DNA of 64,000 bases, taken from the NCBI GenBank assembly GCA_949152475.1, contig OX424560.1, positions 18,725,106 to 18,789,105 of the forward strand, in the 5' to 3' direction. Shown here one piece after another: positions 25,622-35,700 of this stretch (positions within the stretch are counted from its first letter, which is position 1; every line of letters starts with the position of its first letter). This DNA is from Terebella lapidaria. Taxonomy: Eukaryota; Annelida; Polychaeta; Terebellida; Terebellidae. Made by a program: the position numbers and the translations under genes. The notes beneath the pieces are model-generated. The model made no database searches and was not told the DNA's origin. It saw only the letters and a program-made list of their open reading frames with translations.

Positions 25622-26275
25622 CTAGAATGTACCGGGTGCAGTGTTTTTGAAACTGGTGATGGTTTTTTGAGTTTTTACCTGTACTGGGAGATTATTCCAG
25701 AGACAAACACCAGAATGTTTTAGAGATTTGATATGGTTGTGAGTTACGAACAAGTTACCATGAGTTATGAACCTTGTGTTGTACCTGTGATTGATAGTGG
25801 TAGTGACATTATATAGATAATCAGGAACTGCACCTTTCAATATTTTGTACATTAGAACAAATTTGAGCAAAACAAACCTCTGACGAACATTAAGCCATTT
25901 AAGAGTGTTCAACATATCACAAGAATGAGTACGGAAATGACAACCAAGAATAATACGCATCCCACGATTTTGTAACCTTCGTAACCTTGTTATTTGATAG
26001 TCACTGCAGACATCCCAGAGGGTACTACAGTAATCGAAATGTGGTAGAACTATTGTATTATATAAAGTTACTCGAGTATCCTGTGAAACGAAATGGCTAC
26101 TACGTTTGAGAACACCTAGAGAACGGTTAATTTTGTATATAATGTAGGTATCAATCTATTACCACAACATGAGAGTTACACCCAAATATTTATAAGAGTT
26201 CACTTGATCAATGTCCTGGCTATGCAGAGATAAGTTCAAATTGGTGGAGTGTACACATCGCCTCTTTTGTCTTTT
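25622..26275 (-). pseudogene. truncated LINE reverse transcriptase C-terminus
   Basis: Reading right to left, the frame encodes VNSYKYLGVTLM, then IIYKINRSLGVLKR, LPHFDYCSTLWD, RLQNRGMRIILG, LNVRQRFVLLKFVLMYKILK and a C-terminal RYNTRFITHGNL ... LWNNLP block ending at a stop at 25622. This is the classic tail of a non-LTR retrotransposon RT of CR1/L2/Jockey type; the clade is not resolved. The RT catalytic core (YxDD) is missing. The frame is broken at about 26146-26166 by two stops within the 3' tail motif of the SINE-like family, where roughly ten codons of the expected sequence are absent. Confidence 0.85.
26141..26166 (-). repeat. SINE-like tail embedded in the LINE fragment
   Basis: The motif (T)GGTAATAGATTGATAC.TACATT of the SINE-like family occurs on the minus strand inside the RT reading frame and supplies its two stop codons. 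Confidence 0.6.
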
Positions 26276-28586
26276 TGTTTGTTTCTCTTTTTTGTGTGAT
26301 ACAGCGGGGGTCGCGATGTGGTCGGTCCGTCGATCTGCCCAGGCCAGTGAATATTTGCACGGGCTAATGTAAGGCTACTAGCAACATCCATGAAATATCT
26401 GGTTTGGAAATAAATGGACGAAAAAATGAAAATACAGATGTACAGAAAATTTGGGTATCACCTCAGGGGTGCGATTTGGATGGCATCTGAGCCATTGCGC
26501 ACATGATGTATGTGGTAACCACCTTATTTCTGCAAAAAAACCTTCTGACTCAATACATATAATTACGAATAATATAATATTATAAATCATGTTATGGCAA
26601 GGAGATCAATAATTGCCATGTGGCTTTAAACAGCATATTCAAAATGTTTTTCATGCGGCATATTAAAGAAGATGTTCCCGGACATATTCTTACGCTTTCA
26701 TTTCTTACTATCCTGTAGCTTGTACTGTTAGTCAAACCTCTTTCAACCGTCTCTGCAAACACAGCTTACCTTTTGAGAGTCACATGTCCGACATCATCAA
26801 TACTGCTTCGAGCCTGAGATAACAGGAAACGTATTGATTGATACAGTTGTGATAAGATTTGGAACCAGAATAAAAATGGCCACCACAGAATACTGACTAC
26901 ATCAGAGCAACTTAAACATGTCAAAATGGTCACAATGTTGAATCCATAGCAATAATTTGAGAAATAAAGTTACTGGAAATATTTTGAGAGAATGGCCGCC
27001 AACGTAAAGATGCTACAAAAGGACACCAGAAAACGTAATATGGCAGCGACGAATTTCGATCCACCTTGAGAAAGAACAATTACTGTTGGGAGTGAAATCT
27101 AGAGATAGGTTCTGCCCAGGTGAATCGGCGCATGTGAGACCGTATACAGAATCCGAGGCAGGTTTTTGACAGGGAAATATAGCAATAGAAACTCACGTTC
27201 TTTTCTTACCTGCAATCCTGAAATTTGTTTTTAACAGGAGCAATTTTATATTCATTGAGTAATACTGACCAAAAATAGAAACTTAAGTTGGAAATGGAGC
27301 TATGCATTTTTTTTGCATCATTGTAAATGTTATTTCAAAATATCCGTGACTGCCCATATAGTGCAAAGGAAAATTCGCGACACATTTACTCGCTCCGTTG
27401 GCGAGAAATTACGACACGACAAAAGTTACGTAGATGGTCGTCTTTGAGCATTTGCACTACTCAGCCACTCCCCGTTATGGTGTGATCTTTGAACACTCAC
27501 TGGAGTATATAACAAGCAGGCAAAACTTCAAGCAAATTGCCGATGCAAACGCTACCAAACCTTACAAGTTTGGTGCAGCAATGTGCGCGTAGGATGATCT
27601 AAGCAAAAATGTGTCATCACAGACAGGGCCTCCGATTTTATTGTCCATAGAGGCATTGTTTGGTGTCTAAGAAGCAATACTGTAGCCAATGGAAATGCAA
27701 CAAAATGCCCAAAGCCTGCAACACCTGATGGAACGACTCCGGGAGTTGAACGTCGTATGAAGCCGATTACACCTTCGTGACCACTTCCGATCAGCCACAA
27801 GCACGCAAGCCGGGAATTAGGACTGGAATTAATCCAGAATTAGCGAAAAGACAGGTTCTAACAGTCTGCAAGAGGGTGACCTTCACACAGGTGACCCCAC
27901 CGAGTTGTGCAGCCAACGGCTTCCCGGCATCATGACATTACTATTTATTCTAATGAAATTATACAATAATATTGAAAAGTTGCGTTTCATTCTTTGGTCA
28001 GTATATATGTATATACCTTCCAGTGTAGTTTTGTTACAGGTGGCACTATTCTACTCTGGTATGGATCACAGAATCTCTTGTAAGTTTCAGTGTCAGACAC
28101 CATCTTCGCCCCACTGATGTGACCAGGGTGGTCTGAATGTTACAGGATGGCAGGTGCCGGGTGGAGGTGACTAACAAGCTTGAAATTAGCCAAATTGTTC
28201 AATCCAGATTGTTAGCTAGATACCAGGAAACCTGGCGTTAAGATGTAAAACCACGTTAAGATGCCCGACTACCAGTTTTTGTACCCCGGTTTACCACATG
28301 TACCTTACTACATTTCTTCAGTTTGCCAGCATCATGTCATTTGGAGCATCGTCAATTGGGTCAATGTTTTGTTGTCAGAACAGTCCGTATTTGTGTCTCC
28401 ACCAATGACAGATGCTGTAGGATATGGAGATCACATGATCACAAGTTCCAATCAGCTCGCAATTGTGGAACATGACTGGTTTGGTGCAGAGTCCGTACAT
28501 GAGTTGATACCATCAACTCAGTAGCCTTTTGGCATGTGATTGGGTACTTTGGTGCTAGTCATAAACCTATTTCATGGGGTTTGTTT
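26276..28586. other. gene-poor stretch
   Basis: No recognisable gene. ORFs at 27552-27800 (minus) and 28261-28524 (plus) lack known motifs. Confidence 0.4.
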
Positions 28587-28671
28587 CGGATTTCTAAATT
28601 GTTTTGAGGCAGTTGTAAGTTGTTGGGCAGTTGTGCACAACGTCCATCTGGTGTACAGTAGAAACAACTAT
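28587..28671 (+). repeat. SINE-like family, partial copy lacking the tail
   Basis: Matches the 5' part of the long copies: GGATTTCTAAATT, GTTGTTGGGCAGT, CATCTGGTGTACAGTAGAAA. The 3' tail is absent, unlike most copies in the window. Confidence 0.5.
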
Positions 28672-28689
28672 AACGAGACAATCAGAGAT

Positions 28690-30412
28690 TGCAGACCCTC
28701 GCCCTTCCAGATTTAGTTATTGAAATTATGAGTTTATGACCCTTACATTTTCGACCTGGGCGATAATAAGGGATTTTGGCCGTACTATCATTGGTCATAT
28801 CAAATGATCGGAAACTGGCCATAAAAAAATACAAAAATCATGGGAAAAATATTCATCAATAAAAGTAGAGTTCTTGCGATTTCTCTATCTTGAACATATT
28901 CTCGATATGTCGACCACGACCTGAATTCTTGACACTGACAACGCAAACTTCACCAGCTCTCACAAATTCAACATTCTATTGAATATCGTCAGTGGATTGG
29001 GAATTAACACTACTTGAAATACTACAAATTAGCGATTTCAGCTGATGACCCTTGCACTTGCTACCTTGGGCGATAATAGGGGATTTTGATCACAGGACCA
29101 TCGGTCATACAGCAAATGACGGGAATTGAGCACAGAAAAATATATGATTAAAAGTGGAAATTAATCATTAATACAAGCAGAGTTATTGTAAATTTTCGAT
29201 TTTGATCTTTACTCTGACCTTGACCTTGTCGCTCAATATTGAGCTGTGAAATTTCACAGTATTGTCATCCAGGCACATCTTCTGAACGAAAATGGGTTAA
29301 AACGATTGAAAACTAGCCTCACAATTATGGCCTTGAATGTCAGAACACTAAAATTTCTTAAAATCGTGACCCCTAATATTTCGACATCGGGCGATAATAA
29401 ATAATATTTTCGTCGTATGACAATCGGCCGTACACCATACGATTGGGTATTGGCCAAAGTAAAATGAAAACAAATTGTTGGAAAAATTAATATCAAGTAG
29501 AACCAGAGTTATAGCCGATTATGTGATTTTCACTTTTTCCATTGCCATGGCAACCGTTTTCATTCAATCTTGACGAAATTCATAGGAAAACGAGTAACTA
29601 ACATAGCGCTTCAGTCCCATAAATTTCAGATCGATTGGACCCTTTGTCTCCGAGTTATAAGCGCAAACACTCGCACAGAAAAGTCGCTGACAAAAACTAA
29701 CCGAAATCGTGAACCTGCAATTTTTCTACATCGGGCGATAATGGAGAGTTTCCGTCGTACGACCATCGGCCGTACACCATACAATCGGAAATTGGCCACA
29801 GAAAAATACAATAATATTTTGAAAAAATAATATCAAGGAGAACTGGGGTTATAGCCGCTTATGTGCTTTTTTTTTACCGTTGCCATGGCAACCGTTTTCA
29901 TTCGATTTGGACAAAATTTAAGAGAAACCAAGCCATCACCTTTACAATTCAGCCCTATAAATTTCAGATCGATGGAAACGTTTTTTTCTTGAAGTTCTGA
30001 GACTTCAGAGCATTTGCTCTGAAAAGTCACTGGCAAAAAAAATAACCGAATTCGTGACCCCCATTTTTTCGACATCGGGCGATAATGGAGAGTTTCCGTC
30101 TACGACCATCGGCCGTACACCATAGGGTCGGGAATCGGCCAAAGAAAAAATACGAAATTAGTTTAAGAAATTAATATTCATTAGAACTAGAGTTATAGCC
30201 AATTATGTGAATTTCTCTTTTTTCGTTGCCATGGCAACAATTTTTTCACGATTTTGACAAAAATTGAGGAGGACCGAGCCACGGTGACCGCTTCTTCTCT
30301 ATAAATTTCAGGACGATCGGACTCTTCGGTTTTGAGTTATGCGCGCGGACAGACAAACAAACAGACAGACCCAATTACAATACCCTCTCCCCCTATCGGG
30401 GCGAGGGTAATT
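28690..30412 (+). repeat. degenerate ~310-345-bp tandem array, left arm
   Basis: At least five units each contain a GCGATAATRNNGGATTTT-like block (about 28761, 29072, 29391, 29737, 30078). Each is followed by CGGCCGTACACCATA, GGCCAAAGAAAAATA, a 'GAGTTATAGCC' block and 'TTGCCATGGCAAC'. The array ends in GACAAACAAACAGACAGACC and a GC-rich hairpin (CCCTCTCCCC ... GGGGCGAGGG, 30384-30408). Open frames in it are repeat-driven. The right arm follows in opposite orientation. Confidence 0.85.
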
Positions 30413-30565
30413 ACACACTGTCTGCCCCCTGAGGACGAAAGTGTGTTTTCAGATATAAATGTTTGGGTCGGGCTTTGTTTCTATTCCGAAGGTTTTTCGA
30501 TGTTAGGTTTTTTATTCGCATCATCAAAATCCGGTTATCAGCGGTAATGGGTTGATACATACATT
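30413..30565 (+). repeat. SINE-like family, ~150-bp copy at the centre of the inverted arrays
   Basis: Starts at ACACACTGTCTGCCCCCTGA and ends at GATACATACATT. It begins at the same internal point as the 51437-51586 copy, suggesting a short subfamily. It lies directly next to the array-end hairpin. Confidence 0.65.
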
Positions 30566-30661
30566 CCGTAATGGTCTCTACATGGATAAGCGTTGATAGT
30601 CACACGGACCTTGTGGTGGTTCACAAAGGCGCAGTGACAGCCAAAATTTACACAGATGATA

Positions 30662-31460
30662 TCATTACCCTCACCCCGATAGGGGGAGAGGGTATTGCAT
30701 TTGGGTCTGTCCGTCTATCTGTCCACGTGCATAACTCGAAAACATACGTTCTATTCAATATTATTTTTTCCCAACTATTTTTGTATTTTTCTATGGCCAA
30801 TTCTCGATCGTATGGTATACAATCGATGGTCTTATGACCAAAACTCGCCATTATCCCCTAAGGCCGAAAAATTGAGGGTCACGATTTTGCGACTGTCGAG
30901 TGTCGAGTGAAATTCAAGACCAAGTGAAGCCACGTTTCAATCTTTTTAAACCTTTTATGTTCAGAAGAAAGATAATAGAAACAGCATTGTGAAATGTTAC
31001 AGATGAATACTGAACGACAAGGTCAAGGTCACAGAAAGGATCAAAATAGAAAAGTCGCAAAACTCAATTTTCCCTATTAATTTTGTATTTTTCTATGGCC
31101 AATTCCCTATCATTTGCTATTTGACCGATAGTCATACTATCAAAATCGCCACTATCGCCCAAGGTCGACAATATAAGGGTCATCAACAGAAATCACCGAT
31201 TCGTAATACTTCATGCAGTATTAATTCCGAAACCACTGGGGAGATTTAATAGAATATTGAACATAAAGTATGCAGTATAAATCTGAGAGAGCTTGCGAAG
31301 TTTGGGAGGTCAGTATCAAGAATTTAGGTCATGGTCGAGAATAAGATTAAAACAGAAAATTCGCAAGAATCATTAACGATTACTTCTCACATGATTTTGA
31401 ATTTTTCATGGCTAATTCCCAACCATTTGATATTTGACCATTGGTCGTACGACCGAAATC
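30662..31460 (-). repeat. degenerate tandem array, right arm (inverted)
   Basis: Begins with ATTACCCTCACCCCGATAGG and TGGGTCTGTCCGTCTATCTG, the reverse complement of the left-arm end. It continues with units containing TTTTTCTATGGCCAATTC and ATTATCGCCC-like blocks. The two arms form a large imperfect inverted repeat around a ~250-bp centre. Confidence 0.8.
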
Positions 31461-34400
31461 CCATACAGTCGCCCAAAGCTGGATGAAGGGACTCAGTGGT
31501 TACACCAGTTATTGACTTTTGGAGTTAGGTCTTTAGAGGTTCCAATGTTTGGGAAAATTTTATCTAAAAGAAAAACGCTGTTTCGATGTTTTCCTTGGAA
31601 TACGTGCTTCTTCAAGTAAAATCAATGCGACTTTTAAAATAACGTTTAATAGTTGAAAAGGATATGCAATAGCGTTTCCCAACAGAAGTTGCGACTCTAA
31701 TCATTCGCTATCACGCAAGGGATTACACAAACAACATCCCTATTTTTTTTTTCAGTAGGGTATGCAAATCCACATACTCACTACAATAACTTCGATAGTT
31801 TTATGTAAGCCAACAACGACAATAACAGCTCATCGATTTCACCGATAGGCCTTACAGTAAACAATACACTGTAAATCAACAAACGTGCATATTTATCAAT
31901 ACATATGGTGCATTTGTACTTCTACGACCTCTTTACCATAGACATATTGTGCTTGTTGAGCGAATATTGTTGATCGGACTACATACATGGAAATCAAATG
32001 CTAGAAATCAGGCACGCGGTAGCTTTGTATATATGTGTATTGTTTGAAGGGTATTGTAGAGAACAGGTGATGAAATTAGTTATGACGTAAACACGCGTAT
32101 GCATTATGTATGCATTGTGCAATCAGTTTGGTTCGGTTAAGGATTTTCCGCTAGCTGTAGGGTGTTATGTGCTTTTCTTTGTAAAATGACCTGTATCGAT
32201 CTTTCCGAATCAATAATGAACACTAATTGGTTTTTGTTTATTGTATTTTTTACATGCGATTATATTTCATGTGCACTTAGTATAATCATGATGAAAATGA
32301 CTTTCACGATACACTCACTTTCACAATGAAAATATTCAAGCAGTTCCTCTCTGTTATTAATATTAATATTGCTATATTGATATTGATAAAAATGGTACAC
32401 TTTGAGACCGTAACGTAGATAGAGGGTAGAGACGGTCGGTTTCTGATCAATTAGAAAGATTACGATAGTTGTCTGCAAAGTTGGGTACATTAGCATTATG
32501 TCGATGACACCAAAGGAGGTGCCTTCGTGGATCATAATAATATAGAATTATTCAATAAAACAACACGATAGAATGCCATGTTATAACCGGGATGAATGTG
32601 TTCGCCTTGATATCTGTTTTTGACATAATTGTCTCTGGCACTTTGTTCGGATTTGAGATGCTGGAGACAGCCATCGCCTCTTGTGTTCTAGATCCCAAAT
32701 TGAAACTTCATGGATGTTGCTCGTTCACAGACATTAATGACAAACAGATTCCTATCCCGTAACTTAAGTTTTGCTTTGTTCTGTTTTTCTGTATTTCTTG
32801 CGATAAATATAAATATTCATATCTTGTCAATATGCATAATAAATAACGTTTAGGTCTTGCCTAAACTTACATAAAAATTATATAAAATCTTTCGCTTAGT
32901 GCAGTTTTCAATAAGACGATTTGTCAGGGTTTTACATTTAAGGGTTTCTTATGCTACAATATATAAACAAATTTTGTGGTTGATGTAAACAGTAATGTTG
33001 ATGGAAGCCTCATTCGATAAATTGAATCAGATAACTCCGGAACCCAATCAGATAGGATGTCTCAGCATGGAACCACATTTGCAGTTGCGGAAAATAACCC
33101 CACCCACTTCTAACGTAACACAATAAAAGTGTTTTCATGTTCAACTAAAATCAATGAGAATTTATAACAGTAAACGTCACCAGTTTGAAAACAAACGCTT
33201 ATAAAACAGGTAGGTCACATCTTTGACGTCATTGTAACCTGATACTAGGCTTCTTATTACATTTCTCTCTTCCGTTGTTCCAGCGTCAGAAATGCCATCA
33301 AGAAGATAACGACCGCACACGCTCGAAAACTCCCAGTATTATGCGGGCAAAGTAATGTAATTGCCAGCAAAATTAGTTTAATACATCAAATATATAATCC
33401 CGAAGATAGACATCACAGAGCTTCGCCATCCATAAAAGGATGATATATTGGACGACGAGAGGATTGCCAAAGGAGCGCGTCTCCAAAAGGACACATTGAT
33501 CGCTTACATCAATCAAAGACGTACTGTGAATAATACATTAGATTCGCGGTCTTAGTAGGAGGAAAGCGTTAATCTTCTTTACATATATACATCGAAATCT
33601 CAACGTCAAATGCCACGATCAGTAATAAGATTATATGGTGCAGGGATCCTTGGTAAGTCATATCGGCCGAGTTGAGAACATGTGGGAATCCCCAAGACAT
33701 GGGTGTTGATGGACACAAAACGTGATGCGCTTCTGGTTAACTAAGTGAAAAAATGTAAAACAAAATGTTTTAAAAAATAATTTCGTAGGTCTTGTAAAAT
33801 ACCGGTATACGCTTTATTCACATCTATATTTACCACAGTTTCAGTGTATTATGCTATATACTACAACGTTTTTCTTCATCCATCTGTATCAAACACAATG
33901 CTCTTAGAGCTGTGCCTAATCTTCTGATGTCTTTGCATTTGTTAGATGGTGTTGATAAAATACCGTAAATAATATACTGTGCAAATGATAATGTGAACAC
34001 AAGTGGCTTTGAGATGCCAATCGCTTTAACATTTACTCGATAGATGTTTTTTCTTATCAACGCTGCGATAAACCATGGCTAATCACACGTTGCTCTGGTG
34101 TTGCTGTTTCTGTAGTATCAGTTAATTGACATTTTTTCTCATATTCGACTCCGACCGATTCAATCGATACTCAACAATACCACAGAACCAGGCACCGTTT
34201 GTTGCACAGTGCAAATAGCCGTTATGATACAACATTACTGTACATCATAATGCCATCAATTATTGTGGCTTGTTGCGGAAACATCATGCATCATGATAAC
34301 TCTGACATGTTATCATGTTAAATAAATGTTTTTGTTTGCATCCCCGCGCGTGAGATTTTTTTTGACACATGATATCGACCAAATTTCTTTTTGTGCAAGT

Positions 34401-34846
34401 TATTGAGTGTCTCACAGTGGATGTATTAGCAGGATCCAATCAGGCGTTTAATCGTGAAAGCTACAAACCTATCAAGTAGCAAACTAATACTTTACAGATT
34501 TGTTTTCAAGATTATTGATCATTATATTGACATTGGCTGAACAAGGAAGGAAAGTCGTGTGCTAAACGATTTTGTAATTTCAGACACTAGTTAATACCAG
34601 AACCCCATAATCTCTCTCATGGGTTTCTGTTAATACCAAAGAGTTTAATATAACAAGAGGCGGAACTCTTTATTGTTCCTATGTTCAAGCAAGAACAATA
34701 GCACCTTCGCAGGCGAGGGAGCGGCCTCCTAGCATTGAAGTCACCCTGAGTTTCTCGAGGTAGAAGTGCTCAGGCACGCATTTTTGTGGGAGTGCGACCT
34801 CTCGTTGATATTACACTCTCTGTTACTACCTTGCCGTGGAAATAAT
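31461..34846. other. gene-poor stretch left of the Ngaro element
   Basis: No recognisable gene. A short segment at 34243-34310 (CATCATAATGCCATCAATTA ... ATGCATCATGATAAC) resembles the units at 40804-41148. The 260 bp abutting the mobile element contain no recognisable feature. Confidence 0.4.
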
Positions 34847-35050
34847 AAATATTTCCCGCGTTTCTGGAAGATAAGCGGGAAATTATTGTCTGTAGCGTTT
34901 ATTGGTTGGGCCAGCAGAGTGGTCAGGTCATGTGTTTAGGCTTTGTCTAAATATGGTTATGTTTGGAGAAGTGGGCGGGGTTTAAAGTGACTTGTAAAAT
35001 CGCAGACCATAGGTGGTCATTCTAGGCAGCTTTCTTCAACTGCACGCATC
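34847..35050 (+). repeat. Ngaro split direct repeat A1
   Basis: 204-bp left terminus, identical by eye to A2. It probably carries the promoter and transcript start, since the gag ATG lies 12 bp beyond its end. It contains a perfect 9-bp inverted repeat near the outer end. Confidence 0.92.
34851..34883. promoter_or_regulatory. candidate recombinase site: 9-bp inverted repeat at element end
   Basis: ATTTCCCGC (34851-34859) and GCGGGAAAT (34875-34883) flank a 15-bp spacer, 4 bp inside the element end. The same structure is at 38874-38906 in A2. Inverted half-sites around a short spacer are what tyrosine recombinases typically bind; the assignment is inference. Confidence 0.4.
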
Positions 35051-35061
35051 GAGCACTGGTC

Positions 35062-35700
35062 ATGGGCGAGACAGACACTGAGCAGGTCCAAGAACAGGCG
35101 CTGGACATAGGCAATATTGTCAAGTCCGCGGTCCAGCAGTCGAACGAGCGCATAATGGACTCGCTTGAACGGTTCGTCGATAGGCGAGTTTCCGAGGCAG
35201 TTGACAAATTTGAGTTCAAACACAAAGGCAACGGGAAACAGTTTCAGCTCAATTCCGACATACAGAAACACATACGTAAAGCGACAAAGTCCTTGGACAA
35301 GGTCATACCCTCGGTGGAGACCAGGTCGTCCTTGAAACGGGCGTACAGTGAGCTAGAGGACGCAATGGACAAGATTTCCCGCAGAAACAAGCACATAAAA
35401 TTGGCAGACATGAGCGAAGCGGGCTGGCGAGTGGTGGATGAATACGAGGCGCACGAATTGGCGTCGGATTCGGACGACGAGAAGAAAATTTTTAAGGCAG
35501 AGACTAGGGCCGTTCGTAAAATGCGGGAAGCCACGCTGAGGGCGAAGAGACGTCGGCAGTTCAACCAGGGGCCAAGCATGTCGTCAGGCGTTGTTAACGG
35601 CAGCAGTAGCGCGGGCAGAAACACTCAGGAGCAGCAGGCAGGCAGGCAGGCGTCCGGGCGTGTGTTACCAGTGTGGCAAACCAGGGCATTGGAAGTTTGA
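35062..35700 (+). CDS. gag: Ngaro gag-like protein (212 aa)
   Basis: Starts at ATG 35062, 12 bp after repeat A1. The product is charged and largely helical in appearance. It has a region resembling Ngaro/DIRS gag proteins (RNKHIKLADMSEAGWRVV then DEYEAHELASDSDDEKKI), followed by a basic patch (RAKRRRQ). It presumably binds the element RNA. The expected C-terminal zinc knuckle is not in this frame: it lies in the overlapping +1 frame, which opens before the gag stop at 35700 (110-bp overlap). The frames part at a GGCA microsatellite (35637-35652). Either programmed frameshifting yields a Gag-Pol fusion, or this copy carries a repeat-length mutation. Confidence 0.8.
   Translation: MGETDTEQVQEQALDIGNIVKSAVQQSNERIMDSLERFVDRRVSEAVDKFEFKHKGNGKQFQLNSDIQKHIRKATKSLDKVIPSVETRSSLKRAYSELEDAMDKISRRNKHIKLADMSEAGWRVVDEYEAHELASDSDDEKKIFKAETRAVRKMREATLRAKRRRQFNQGPSMSSGVVNGSSSAGRNTQEQQAGRQASGRVLPVWQTRALEV

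Noticed and set aside
29254..30910. ORFs with RRKYYLLSPD or VRRKLSIIAR-like peptides
   Set aside because: Frames of the 310-345-bp repeat; the same peptides recur in shifted frames at 56 kb.
9280..33650. Similarity between 9.28-9.34 kb and 33.59-33.65 kb (CGTCAAATG.CACGATC-like)
   Set aside because: The match is short and weak; I could not separate it from chance in AT-rich DNA.
35591..35593. TTG 35591 as a real start codon for pol
   Set aside because: No ATG heads this frame. Extension from gag is far more likely, so the boundary is only where the frame is taken to open.
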